From Bog-1340 sp964513515 (GTDB lineage: Bacteria > Patescibacteriota > Minisyncoccia > Phycocordibacterales > GWA1-40-21), in assembly GCA_964513515.1 (NCBI GenBank), contig CAZEMP010000001.1:62001-126000 (forward strand): a stretch of 64,000 nt of DNA, in the 5' to 3' direction. The first letter of the stretch is position 1, and every line of letters starts with the position of its first letter. The notes below the pieces were generated by a model. The model worked only from the letters and a program-made list of their open reading frames with translations, was not told the origin of the DNA and did not search any database. Below are positions 39,786 to 47,816 of this stretch, one piece after another. A program made the translations under genes and the position numbers.

Positions 39786-40052
39786 GTGGCGGTAACGATC
39801 GATACGTCTCGCGTTTCGACGCAGGATGTCGCGTGCACCCGAAAATGGATCGCTATTCATGGCTTCTGCGGCCTTGCCTTCACCAAAGCGGAAGAGGAAC
39901 GCAATCTCCCCTCTGGGACGATGGCGAGCTACTTCGGCAAGCGCAGACTGATGAAGAAGCGGTCTGTCGAGAGGCGCCCTTTGGAGAAGGCGCGCGTCCC
40001 CATTCCCAATTGCAGGGACTGGATGGCGGAGTGGGAGGCAAACCAGCCTTAA
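39786..40052 (+). CDS. Small basic GC-rich cassette protein, 88 residues
   Basis: Not recognised. GTG start with GAGAGG ten bases upstream. The sequence begins MAVTIDTSRVSTQDVACTRK and includes CGLAFTKAEEERNLPSGTM, then a strongly basic segment (KRRLMKKRSVERRPLEKARV). Codons are GC-rich. A nearly as long frame overlaps on the other strand and in +2, so composition rather than selection could keep frames open; the promoter, ribosome site and terminator favour this frame. Confidence 0.7.
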   Translation: MAVTIDTSRVSTQDVACTRKWIAIHGFCGLAFTKAEEERNLPSGTMASYFGKRRLMKKRSVERRPLEKARVPIPNCRDWMAEWEANQP

Positions 40053-40057
40053 GAATG

Positions 40058-40090
40058 GGGGCGGGTCTAGTATAGACCCGCCCCTCTTTC
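40058..40090 (+). terminator. Intrinsic terminator of the cassette at 39786
   Basis: The perfect stem GGGGCGGGTCTA-GTA-TAGACCCGCCCC (40058-40084) is followed by TCTTTCATTT. Confidence 0.93.
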
Positions 40091-40138
40091 ATTTGTTCAA
40101 AATATTAAAAACTGTTATATTTGTTTTTGTATTTCATT

Positions 40139-40210
40139 GGCCTTATCGTCTAACGGTTAGGACACGGCCTTCTCAAGGCTGTAATCGGGGTTCGATTCCC
40201 CGTAAGGTCA
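40139..40210 (+). tRNA. tRNA-Glu (anticodon CTC)
   Basis: Acceptor GGCCTTA / TAAGGTC (with one G-T), D-arm with TCTAACGGTTAGGA, anticodon stem CGGCC..GGCTG and loop TTCTCAA giving anticodon CTC, T-arm CGGGGTTCGATTCCCCG, discriminator A. CCA not encoded. The 3' half is mirrored downstream of the terminator (see the repeat at 40191). Confidence 0.95.
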
Positions 40211-40282
40211 CAAAAATAATAAACCTGACACAAAGTATTGTGTCAGGTGATTATATTTTTGTAGAGCTTACGGGGAATCGAA
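40191..40282. repeat. Inverted duplication of the tRNA-Glu 3' half around its terminator
   Basis: The left arm (40191-40233) runs from TTCGATTCCCCGTAAG in the T-arm through ACAAAAATA to ACCTGACACAA. The right arm (40238-40282) is TTGTGTCAGGT, TTTTTGTAGAG, CTTACGGGGAATCGAA. They are near-perfect reverse complements around the 4-base loop AGTA, with only a few single-base indels. The inner 11 base pairs act as the intrinsic terminator, with ATTATATTTTTG downstream. Confidence 0.85.
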
Positions 40283-40342
40283 AGACGAAGCGGGGCCCAA
40301 AGGAAAAACTAATAACACAATATAAAAATTATCATTTGTAAA

Positions 40343-40370
40343 TTGATAATAAAATATTTAAATGTTAAAT
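40343..40370 (+). promoter_or_regulatory. Weak promoter candidate for the large cassette
   Basis: TTGATA (40343-40348) and TTAAAT (40365-40370) with 16-base spacing; TATAGA at 40375 is another -10 candidate. The leader contains CCCG-TCACAG-CGCGGG, a possible hairpin. Confidence 0.4.
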
Positions 40371-40434
40371 TTTTTATAGAAGTACACGTCCCGTCACAGC
40401 GCGGGGCATAACCCAAAAAAGAGGTTCAAACCAA

Positions 40435-41505
40435 ATGACTCAGGAAAACGAGACGGAAGCGGTCCATCCACTCCTTTCAAAGGAGGTTGGGCCAATCCGA
40501 AATTGGCATGAATGGCTAGAGTACTGGAACAGGGCGGATAACTACCAGTGGATGGAGAGTTTGCTCCACACAGGTTTTAACGTCCCACTCGAGAAGATGT
40601 CCTCTGAAGAAAAAGAGTATGACGAGCTTGACCGCTACATATTCTACTTCTCTGTGGCAGACGGATGGGCACACCACTGGAAGTCTGAAGGTAGTTGGCG
40701 TGATGAGAAAGAATACGACATCGGTGTTCGTGGTACAAACGGATCATCGAGAAAGTTCACGATACCTCAACTTCGCCGTCGATTGGCAACAAAAGCATTC
40801 GATATACTGTGTCTGAACCTATTCAGGGTAGAGTTGCGACTTAGTGGAGAAAGTGAATTCTACTGGAGCTGGGAGCGTCACATAGCTTCCAAAAAACTCT
40901 TCCCTGTGATTGTGAATTTCTTCAGGATAGAAAAAAGTAAGTTCGGTAGTGGTGCGGAGATTATTAACCTGTCTCAATGTTTTCATGGTGAAAAATCTCA
41001 CAACGAACAACATGCCGTTAACTTTCTTCTACATCTGGTGGAATTCATGTGGGAGTGTAAGAACAACTGGATAACTTCCACTCCTGCGACTGAAAGGGAT
41101 GAGATGATTATCCGCGTGAATGAGGCAAAACCGTGGATGATCGAGATCCTTGCTGAGCTCGGGAAACTCGATAAGTTACGCAGATGGATACTTGATCTTG
41201 ATAAAACTTGTCTTTCCAAGATCAAGGAGATCGCAATGCGTAACAGGCTTACTGGGTTTCGAGATCGAGGAGAGAACGAAGATCGCTTTGTCTCCTCACT
41301 TGATGAGGCCTGCTATGCCGGCTCAAAAGCAGCCTGGTTCCTCAAAGAGCATGAGCTAATGCAAAAGGAAAGCAAGCGCCTTGAGGCTATCCGCGAGTCT
41401 GAGAGAGCAAAGTGGGAAGTTGATCGCAGACGTGAAGCGATTCGTGAAGCCGAGAAGGCAAAAGCTGAAGCTGACCGCAAACTCAGAGACCTTAAGGGTC
41501 AGTGA
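40435..41505 (+). CDS. Large orphan cassette protein with C-terminal coiled coil
   Basis: Not recognised. 356 residues, the largest GC-richer cassette product. It is rich in Trp and Tyr in the N-terminal 130 residues (NWHEWLEYWNRADNYQWMES, GWAHHWKSEGSWRDEKEYD), then helical (LRRRLATKAFDILCLNLFRV, LVEFMWECKNNWI). The last 60 residues are a strongly charged helix (KESKRLEAIRESERAKWEVD and AIREAEKAKAEADRKLRDL). No membrane segment. No catalytic motif I can name. Upstream is an AGAGG ribosome site; a perfect terminator follows. Confidence 0.85.
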   Translation: MTQENETEAVHPLLSKEVGPIRNWHEWLEYWNRADNYQWMESLLHTGFNVPLEKMSSEEKEYDELDRYIFYFSVADGWAHHWKSEGSWRDEKEYDIGVRGTNGSSRKFTIPQLRRRLATKAFDILCLNLFRVELRLSGESEFYWSWERHIASKKLFPVIVNFFRIEKSKFGSGAEIINLSQCFHGEKSHNEQHAVNFLLHLVEFMWECKNNWITSTPATERDEMIIRVNEAKPWMIEILAELGKLDKLRRWILDLDKTCLSKIKEIAMRNRLTGFRDRGENEDRFVSSLDEACYAGSKAAWFLKEHELMQKESKRLEAIRESERAKWEVDRRREAIREAEKAKAEADRKLRDLKGQ

Positions 41506-41516
41506 GTTTGTAAGAA

Positions 41517-41552
41517 CTGCGGGGTCCGACAGGACCCCGCAGCTTTCTTTTA
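41517..41552 (+). terminator. Intrinsic terminator of the cassette at 40435
   Basis: CTGCGGGGTCC (41517-41527) / GGACCCCGCAG (41532-41542), loop GACA, then CTTTCTTTTA. Confidence 0.95.
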
Positions 41553-41571
41553 TTTTAAATATTATTCACTC

Positions 41572-41600
41572 TTGATATTTTTCTATTTTACATATATTAT
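41572..41600 (+). promoter_or_regulatory. Promoter of the cassette at 41632
   Basis: TTGATA (41572-41577), a 17-base spacer, TATTAT (41595-41600). Confidence 0.72.
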
Positions 41601-41631
41601 CCCCACCGGAAAACATCCCGGGAGGGTGTAA

Positions 41632-41817
41632 ATGTTGAAATGGTTTATTTCGTTCTTTGGCCACTTTGTCTTGTGGCAGTGGCTTCTTTTCACCTTTATC
41701 GTCGTCGTGGTGTGCTTCGTGTTTTGCTGCCTTCTTGGTCTTTGGTCAGTCGTGACCGTGTGGGCCAAGCAGGAAGAAGAAGCAAAACGTAACCGCGTTT
41801 GGACTATGGGCTGGTGA
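41632..41817 (+). CDS. Small membrane cassette protein, 61 residues
   Basis: Not recognised. Aromatic N-terminus (MLKWFISFFGHFVLWQWL), one or two membrane passes (FTFIVVVVCFVFCCLLGLWS), then a short basic tail (AKQEEEAKRNRVWTMGW). GGGAGGGTG lies just upstream of the ATG. GC-rich codons. It follows the large coiled-coil cassette and could supply its membrane anchor, which is only a neighbourhood argument. Confidence 0.8.
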   Translation: MLKWFISFFGHFVLWQWLLFTFIVVVVCFVFCCLLGLWSVVTVWAKQEEEAKRNRVWTMGW

Positions 41818-41819
41818 AA

Positions 41820-41858
41820 AGAAAAGGGCCGTCGCGCAGTGCGCGATGGCCCTTTCAA
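41820..41858. terminator. Bidirectional intrinsic terminator
   Basis: AAAGGGCC-TCGCGCA arms with TGCGCGA-GGCCCTTT form a long stem with one mismatch. It separates the cassette from the convergent gene at 41863. Confidence 0.88.
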
Positions 41859-41862
41859 ATTA

Positions 41863-42156
41863 TTATACAGAGACAGGTTCTCTTTCTGATCCACCTTCAT
41901 TTTTTAAACTTAGTGCTTTAATAACAAACTTTGCTGCTTCATTATATTCTCCACTATTAATAAGATCTCTGACTTCTATATTTTCCGGATCATCAATAAG
42001 TTTAGCAATATTTTTTGCATTTTCTGATAACCATTTTGCTTGGTTTATTGAATCTTCAAGACTCATGTTTAATTCTTTTATTATAGCAATCTGAAGAAAA
42101 TTTCTTGCTTTTGTTGAAATTTCTTTTGAATTTTCTTTTAATGTTTCTGTTACCAT
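41863..42156 (-). CDS. Hypothetical helical protein
   Basis: Not recognised. 97 residues, all-helical and acidic: VTETLKENSKEISTKARNFL, MSLEDSINQAKWLSENAKNI, and AKLIDDPENIEVRDLINSGE with a tail of EGGSEREPVSV. No membrane segment or motif. It is upstream-adjacent on the minus strand to murF (25 bases). AT-rich codon use. Confidence 0.75.
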   Translation of the reverse strand: MVTETLKENSKEISTKARNFLQIAIIKELNMSLEDSINQAKWLSENAKNIAKLIDDPENIEVRDLINSGEYNEAAKFVIKALSLKNEGGSEREPVSV

Positions 42157-42181
42157 ATTTTTATTTTATTAAATTTCTATA

Positions 42182-43480
42182 CTACTTATTTAACCACATT
42201 TCATCTTGCCTAACAAGTAAGTCTTTTGCACTTTCAGGTTCTAACATTATTTCCTCTACCACTCTCTCCATTCTCATTGACTGAGAACCCTTTACCAGTA
42301 TAGTATCTCCACTTTTTATCATATCCTGCAATTCCCTTCCGGCAACTATTGAGTTCTCATATTGAAATATTTTTTTCTCGCTCATAAGTGCATCTAATGC
42401 ACCTTCTACAATTTTTCTTGATCTGATACCTACCGTAATTAATATGTCGCAAACTTCTGCGGCAATTTTTCCAGCGTTATAATGCTCTTCAGCTGAATGT
42501 TTTCCTAATTCCATCATGTCTCCAAGCACAGCAATTCTCCTTGCGCCATCACTTATTTTTATGCGTTTTAATGAATATAAAGCAGAATTCAATGCTGCTG
42601 GAGACGAGTTGTATGTATCGTCTATAATTATACTGTTTTTAATTCCATTTAGAATTTTCATTCTTCCATTTGACGCCTCGAGTTTTAACAAAGCCTCTGC
42701 AGACTTAACAATGTTAATCTTTTGTGTCAGACCAACTGCAATAGCCGCTAGTGGCGAATAAACACTTTTTGCACCCAAGGAACCTTTTATTACTATCGGA
42801 ACAATATTACCCTTATGTTCTACCTTGAAAGTCATACCGTCTATGTGTCCGTTGTCACTATAATAATTATTTGTTTCGGTCGCTATTAGATCACAATTTT
42901 TATTTGTACCGTAAATAATTGATACATTTTTTGTATTTTCTTTTATTTTGATAGAATCTTCATCATCACCATTTACAATAAGTACTCCGTCTCGCTTTAA
43001 CGAATCAACTAAATATTTTTTCTCTCTAACTATTTCATCCCTATTTTTAAAAAATTCCACATGAACTGGAACTTTAGGAAATGATGTCAGAACTACAATA
43101 GATGGCTTCAGCCATTTTGTTATTGCTTTTATATCACCAGGTCTGTCTGCACCAACTTCTAAAATAAGCCATTTTGGATATTCATTTTGAAAAATAATCA
43201 ATTCAAGCCCCACTAAGATATTTCTCATCCAACCCACAGGACTTAGCCATGGATTTCTACAACCTAAAATAGTAAGTGGGATGCCTATGTCACTATTAAA
43301 ACTCTTTTCACTTTTTCGTACAAAAAAAGAAGTAGACATCACAGCAAAAATCGCATCTTTGGTAGATGTTTTACCAACACTTCCGGTAACGGCTACTATT
43401 TGAGGTTTATATTTTTTTAAAATTAAAATTGCCTCAAATTTTATTATAGTAGCTACGATTTTTTTAAAAATTGATTTCAT
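42182..43480 (-). CDS. murF: UDP-MurNAc-tripeptide D-Ala-D-Ala ligase
   Basis: 432 residues. ATP-binding AVTGSVGKTSTKDAIFAVM, the EVGADRPGDI and DDTYNSSPAALNSAL motifs (the latter is the Mur ligase signature), GDMMELG and the C-terminal VLVKGSQSMRMERVVE. MurF adds D-Ala-D-Ala to the UDP-precursor. The small N-terminal domain is reduced. It is the last gene of the division cluster, 28 bases after ftsI. Confidence 0.92.
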   Translation of the reverse strand: MKSIFKKIVATIIKFEAILILKKYKPQIVAVTGSVGKTSTKDAIFAVMSTSFFVRKSEKSFNSDIGIPLTILGCRNPWLSPVGWMRNILVGLELIIFQNEYPKWLILEVGADRPGDIKAITKWLKPSIVVLTSFPKVPVHVEFFKNRDEIVREKKYLVDSLKRDGVLIVNGDDEDSIKIKENTKNVSIIYGTNKNCDLIATETNNYYSDNGHIDGMTFKVEHKGNIVPIVIKGSLGAKSVYSPLAAIAVGLTQKINIVKSAEALLKLEASNGRMKILNGIKNSIIIDDTYNSSPAALNSALYSLKRIKISDGARRIAVLGDMMELGKHSAEEHYNAGKIAAEVCDILITVGIRSRKIVEGALDALMSEKKIFQYENSIVAGRELQDMIKSGDTILVKGSQSMRMERVVEEIMLEPESAKDLLVRQDEMWLNK

Positions 43481-43508
43481 TTATATTAATATGCTTTATG
43501 ACCACTCA

Positions 43509-45251
43509 TTATCTATCTGGTTCTATATTATAATAATTTATCAGAAAATTTGTAATATCGAAAAATGGTCCAGTAAGTGTCTTTGAAGCATAATCAATGT
43601 TTTTTGGCTCGACAGTATAAAGAAAAACTAAAAATCTTGGATTATAAGCTGGAAAATAACCGAAGAAAGAGTGAAGTATTCTGTCGGAATAGTATCCTCC
43701 GCCTTCACTTCCGGGTCTTGCGATCTGGGCTGTACCAGTCTTTGCAGCAATACTATAATTTTTCATCTTCATTGATCCTCCGGCCAATGCTTCGTCCACA
43801 ACTCTTACAAGCATTCTAGAAATTTCTTCAGAAGTCTCCTTTCTTATTACTTGTTTAGCTTCATTTACATATGATATGTTTTTAGAAAGACCAACTTTAT
43901 AATCAATCCTTTTGACAATGTGTGGAATAATAAGCTTTCCACCATTTGCCAAAACAGACATAGCTTTAACGGTTATTATTGGCGTCATAGAAATACCTTG
44001 TCCGAAAGAGGCTGTGGCATATTCTATTTTTTTACTATTATTCAAATTATTTAATAAGTTTCCAATATTTCCCGCAGCTTCAGCTGGCAGATCTATTCCT
44101 GTTTCAGAGCCTATGCCATATTTTTGTATATATTCCAAGAATTTGTCTTTTCCAAGACTGTTCATTACAAAAGTTGATCCTGTATTTAAAGAGTTATTTA
44201 AAACAGCCTGCATGTCCACTATGCCTCTATTTTTTTTATCAAAATTATAAATAGTTCTACCATCCATTTCCAAAAAACCTTTATCATTATATGTAGTTTT
44301 AGCAGTTACATCCCCATTGTCAATTCCAGCGGCCATGGTAAGTGGTTTTATAATAGAACCCATTTCATAAGCATCAGAAATTAGTGGGTTAGAAAAAATA
44401 TTTACATTGGTTTCCTTTTTAAAATTATTTAAATTAAAAGATGGAGAAACAGCCATAGAATATACCTCGCCTGTTTTAGGGTCTATGACGATGGATCCTG
44501 TTACTTTAGAATTCCATTTTTTTTGAATATCATTTACTGTCTTTTCTACATATCCCTGAACTTCTGGATCAATTGAAGTAATAATATCTGCCTCCCTGTC
44601 TTTGTTTTGAATAAAATTTTTATTTATATTTGAAAATATTTCTGCAAAAGCATTTACATAAAGACCATCATTATCTCTCTTCAGATTATCATTGTAATAT
44701 TTCTCAAGGCCATATCTACCTTCCAGGTCTGTACCAGTGTTATTGTATCCAACAAAACCAATTACATTTGCAGCAAGATTGTCTCCAGGATAGTATCTCC
44801 AGTTTTCTTTTTCAATTATCACCCCAGGAAGATTTAATTCACTAATTTTCTTTATCTTTTCTTCGGATACCTGTCTCGCTATCTCTTCATATGGATCATT
44901 CGCTTTGGAAGCTTTTGAATAAAATGTACCCGCATCAATTGGTAAAACGGCGGATATTTTTTTGTAATACGTTTCCATATCACCGGACATGATTTTTGTA
45001 TTCAACGCCAAGATATATCCCGATTTTAAACTTGCTGCAGATATTAGATCTCCTTTTTTATCATTAAAAAAAATACTCCCTCTATTATAAGTATCTGTGG
45101 ATATATTTATATACTGCCTGTCGGCTTTTTCACTATAATTCTGCCCATAAACAATCTGCAAGAAATAAAGTCTCACAACCATTACAAATGCAAATAGAAC
45201 TATAAGACAAAATATTATTCTTACTTTATTCTGAAAAGTATTAGTTTTCAT
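43509..45251 (-). CDS. ftsI: Peptidoglycan transpeptidase FtsI (PBP3 type)
   Basis: 580 residues. One N-terminal membrane helix (IIFCLIVLFAFVMVVRLYF), pedestal domain, then the transpeptidase domain with SxxK motif YEMGSIIKP (active-site serine), SLN-type motif NNSLNTGS and KTGTAQIARP. Cross-links septal peptidoglycan. Overlaps ftsL-like by 11 bases. Operon position between ftsL and murF. Confidence 0.95.
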   Translation of the reverse strand: MKTNTFQNKVRIIFCLIVLFAFVMVVRLYFLQIVYGQNYSEKADRQYINISTDTYNRGSIFFNDKKGDLISAASLKSGYILALNTKIMSGDMETYYKKISAVLPIDAGTFYSKASKANDPYEEIARQVSEEKIKKISELNLPGVIIEKENWRYYPGDNLAANVIGFVGYNNTGTDLEGRYGLEKYYNDNLKRDNDGLYVNAFAEIFSNINKNFIQNKDREADIITSIDPEVQGYVEKTVNDIQKKWNSKVTGSIVIDPKTGEVYSMAVSPSFNLNNFKKETNVNIFSNPLISDAYEMGSIIKPLTMAAGIDNGDVTAKTTYNDKGFLEMDGRTIYNFDKKNRGIVDMQAVLNNSLNTGSTFVMNSLGKDKFLEYIQKYGIGSETGIDLPAEAAGNIGNLLNNLNNSKKIEYATASFGQGISMTPIITVKAMSVLANGGKLIIPHIVKRIDYKVGLSKNISYVNEAKQVIRKETSEEISRMLVRVVDEALAGGSMKMKNYSIAAKTGTAQIARPGSEGGGYYSDRILHSFFGYFPAYNPRFLVFLYTVEPKNIDYASKTLTGPFFDITNFLINYYNIEPDR

Positions 45252-45579
45252 TTATAGACAATGATATATTTTTTTGTGTAGGATTAATAGAAGCAAATTT
45301 ATCAGATTGAACAGAAACAAAACCTTTTGAATGAGCCAGGCTTAATGTAATACCATTTTTTATCGTTAGATATTGAAATTCCATTGAATTTACATCTGAA
45401 CTCATAGATAATATTTCTCTTTCCATTTTTTGCTTTGAAACAGCACTCATTATTGTACTGTTAAGTAAAAAACCATAAGAAACAACAAAAAATACAAAAA
45501 TAGAGAAAAGAAGCCAAAAGATTTTTCTTTCTCTATATTCAAGTATTTCTATTTGTTTTTGTATTGCTTCTTTAACCAT
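45241..45579 (-). CDS. ftsL: FtsL-like division protein
   Basis: 112 residues: cytoplasmic coiled-coil N-terminus (EAIQKQIEILEYRERKIFW), one membrane helix (LLFSIFVFFVVSYGFLL), then an external leucine-zipper-like segment (KMEREILSMSSDVNSMEFQYL). Topology, size and position between rsmH and ftsI fit FtsL; direct similarity is low as usual for this gene. Overlaps ftsI. Confidence 0.75.
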   Translation of the reverse strand: MVKEAIQKQIEILEYRERKIFWLLFSIFVFFVVSYGFLLNSTIMSAVSKQKMEREILSMSSDVNSMEFQYLTIKNGITLSLAHSKGFVSVQSDKFASINPTQKNISLSINEN

Positions 45580-45586
45580 TTGATTT

Positions 45587-46477
45587 TTACTTTACTTTCT
45601 CAATCACTCTCAATTTTGCACTTCTTGATCTTGGATTTTCCTTAATTTCTATATCCGTTGGTATTATCGGTTTCTTATTTATGAATCTTCCTTCTTTAAG
45701 CTTCACTTTGTCTCTAAAAAAATTCTTTACTTCTCTATCCTCAACTGAATGAAAAGACATAATTGCCATTCGTCCCCCAATTTTTAGAAAACTCCATCCT
45801 TTATCCATTCCTTCCTTTAAAGCGGTTATCTCATCATTTACTGCAATTCGTAAAGCTTGAAATGTTTTTGTTGCAAAGTGTGTTTTACCTCTTCTGTATC
45901 CAGCTGGTACTACATTTTCTATTATTCTGACAAGGTCGTAAGTTGTTTCTATAGGTTTAGTTTTCCTTGCCAGTATAATCGCTTTTGCAATCCTTCTTGA
46001 ATATCTTTCATCTGAATATCCGTATAAAATATCTGCTATCGTTTCTTCACCCCAATTGTTTACTATCACTCTTGCATCAACTTTTTGTTCACTTTCTGCA
46101 AAAGTCATTAGAAGAGGTTCATCACGTCTGAATGTAAAACCTCTACCTGAAACATCTAACTGATCGGAAGAAAGTCCTAGGTCCAAAAGTATTGCGTCTA
46201 CTTTTTCAACTTTGAGATCTGCTAAAACTTTGTCTATATTTCTGTAATCTGAGAGTACGAGGTCTGCCTTACATCCAAGATTTGATAATTTTTCTCTAGC
46301 ATTTTTTATTGCCAAATTATCTCTATCTGTTGCTATTATTCTGACTTTATTACCAAAATCTGAGCAAACTTTAGATGTGTGACCTGCTCCACCTAATGTA
46401 CCGTCAAAATAAATTGCCCCTGGCTTTAAGTGAAGATTATCTATTGATTCATGTAAAAGAACAGTCTTGTGTATCAT
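45587..46477 (-). CDS. rsmH: 16S rRNA (cytosine-1402 N4)-methyltransferase
   Basis: 296 residues. Starts MIHKTVLLHESIDNLHLKPG, SAM-binding YFDGTLGGAGHTSKVCS, DAILLDLGLSSDQLD, RGFTFRRDEPLLMTF, the FQALRIAVNDEI and MSFHSVEDREVKNFF motifs. Methylates m4Cm1402 with RsmI. Five bases after mraZ in the division cluster. Confidence 0.97.
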   Translation of the reverse strand: MIHKTVLLHESIDNLHLKPGAIYFDGTLGGAGHTSKVCSDFGNKVRIIATDRDNLAIKNAREKLSNLGCKADLVLSDYRNIDKVLADLKVEKVDAILLDLGLSSDQLDVSGRGFTFRRDEPLLMTFAESEQKVDARVIVNNWGEETIADILYGYSDERYSRRIAKAIILARKTKPIETTYDLVRIIENVVPAGYRRGKTHFATKTFQALRIAVNDEITALKEGMDKGWSFLKIGGRMAIMSFHSVEDREVKNFFRDKVKLKEGRFINKKPIIPTDIEIKENPRSRSAKLRVIEKVK

Positions 46478-46481
46478 TTGA

Positions 46482-46916
46482 TTAAAGTGCTCCGGCTTGT
46501 CCGAGCTTTTCTGCGAGTTGATCAGCTTTTTTCTCTACGACTTCCTTATAATCTCTCCAAGCAGATTCATTCCATATTTCTATTCTGTCTTGAACTCCAA
46601 CTACCGCTATTTTATTTTTTAAAGAAGCTCTTGAAACAAGAAATTCTGGTAAAAGTATTCTCCCGATGGTATCTACTTCTACCTCTGTAGCTGAACCAAA
46701 CATATATCTGTTAAAACTTCTGTTATCTGCTTGAAGCATTGAGAAATCTGAAAGTTTTTCTGATATTTTTTTCCACTGAGCTACTGTAAAAATCCAAAGA
46801 CAATTATCAAGACCAGCTGTCACAATGATTTTTTTGCCGACTTCTTTACGGAATTTAACAGGGAGAGATACTCTCTTTTTTTCATCTAATGTATGTATGT
46901 ATTCTCCAATAAGCAT
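46482..46916 (-). CDS. mraZ: Transcriptional regulator MraZ
   Basis: 144 residues from the ATG at 46916 (MLIGEYIHTLDEKKRVSLPV), which matches homologues; an in-frame start at 46949 lies among the operator boxes. Two SpoVT/AbrB-like repeats: DEKKRVSLPVKFRKEVGK and DTIGRILLPEFLVSRASLKN. MraZ represses its own division cluster by binding TGGGN repeats. Those boxes lie directly upstream (see 46944). Confidence 0.96.
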   Translation of the reverse strand: MLIGEYIHTLDEKKRVSLPVKFRKEVGKKIIVTAGLDNCLWIFTVAQWKKISEKLSDFSMLQADNRSFNRYMFGSATEVEVDTIGRILLPEFLVSRASLKNKIAVVGVQDRIEIWNESAWRDYKEVVEKKADQLAEKLGQAGAL

Positions 46917-46943
46917 AATAGTTTTTGGTTGGGAAAAATTTAA

Positions 46944-46989
46944 TCCCACTTATTCCCACCTACTCTATATTTTATAACACTTTATCCCA
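46944..46989 (-). promoter_or_regulatory. MraZ operator boxes
   Basis: On the minus strand TGGGA (46954-46958) and TGGGA (46944-46948) are separated by exactly five bases, the arrangement known for MraZ direct repeats. A third TGGGA at 46985-46989 and a TGGGT at 47005 lie further upstream. A -10 like TATAAA/TATAGA stands between them, so MraZ binding would cover the promoter. Confidence 0.85.
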
Positions 46990-47003
46990 CAATACAATTT
47001 TAA

Positions 47004-47033
47004 AACCCACTTTCTTTTTATAGAAAGTGGGTT
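47004..47033 (-). terminator. Terminator of the MEWPFG gene group
   Basis: The 12-base stem AACCCACTTTCT / AGAAAGTGGGTT is followed on the minus strand by TTTTAAAATT. Confidence 0.8.
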
Positions 47034-47137
47034 AATTTCATGGCTAAAAATATAGGTTTTTCAACCGATAAATAAGTTATCAACATTTTCAAAAATTTTA
47101 TTTAAAATATTGATTATTTTTAATAATATATTACTAT

Positions 47138-47803
47138 TTAAATATTCGTCTTAGGTTTTTTTCTAACAAAAAAGAATTTATTAAACATATAATAATTATA
47201 ACGTCCTTTTACTCTTGCATTTCCTATATTTAATGAATCAAACCCATCAGAATATCTTTCAGGTCTTCCACTATAATAAAAAATAAACTGAGTTATACCA
47301 TAATATTCAACCTTTTGATCTATGGGTTTCATAGCAACATTTATCCAATCTGGGTTATCATTATATTTCCCATTAATATATTGTGGGACAGTAAAAGGAA
47401 TTGATATCGCCAAGCTAGCAGGAACAAAATCTAATCCATTTTCTTTTGCTTTTTTTACAATATCCTTATAAGGATGAATTTCTTTGTCATTAAATAAATC
47501 TTCAGTATTAACAATTACTACATCGTAATAACTCTCCAACTTCTCACTCCAATTTACCTTATCCATCATTCTCGAAAGTTCAGAGAGCCTGTCGTATCTT
47601 GCTACCTTATATCCTTTTTCTGTGAGCTTATCGAGAGCTGTCATAGTAGAGATTATTTCTGGATCAGGAATAACTTGTTTCCAAGTTGGAAACTTTTTTT
47701 CTTGTTTTATAGATTCAGGAGTCTTTATTGAAGCTGAAAGTTTAATTCCCTCATCTGAAAATTCTGGTTTACTATATTTTTCTTTTCCAAATGGCCATTC
47801 CAT
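47138..47803 (-). CDS. MEWPFG paralogue 3
   Basis: Not recognised; 221 residues. It shares with its two upstream neighbours the start MEWPFGKEKYSKPEF, the PDPEIIS(T/A) block, a YDVVIVNTEDLF(N/D)D-like strand, (H)PYKDIVKKAKENGLDFVPA and a C-terminal FFFVRK. Alternating strands and helices suggest a single compact alpha/beta domain, present three times. A C-terminal extension KPKTNI distinguishes this copy. Last of the three-gene group. Confidence 0.82.
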   Translation of the reverse strand: MEWPFGKEKYSKPEFSDEGIKLSASIKTPESIKQEKKFPTWKQVIPDPEIISTMTALDKLTEKGYKVARYDRLSELSRMMDKVNWSEKLESYYDVVIVNTEDLFNDKEIHPYKDIVKKAKENGLDFVPASLAISIPFTVPQYINGKYNDNPDWINVAMKPIDQKVEYYGITQFIFYYSGRPERYSDGFDSLNIGNARVKGRYNYYMFNKFFFVRKKPKTNI

Positions 47804-47816
47804 ATATATTTATTAA

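Noticed and set aside
39833..40075. Alternative frames over the cassette at 39786, both strands
   Set aside because: GC-rich sequence leaves several frames open; only the frame at 39786 has promoter, ribosome site and terminator in register.
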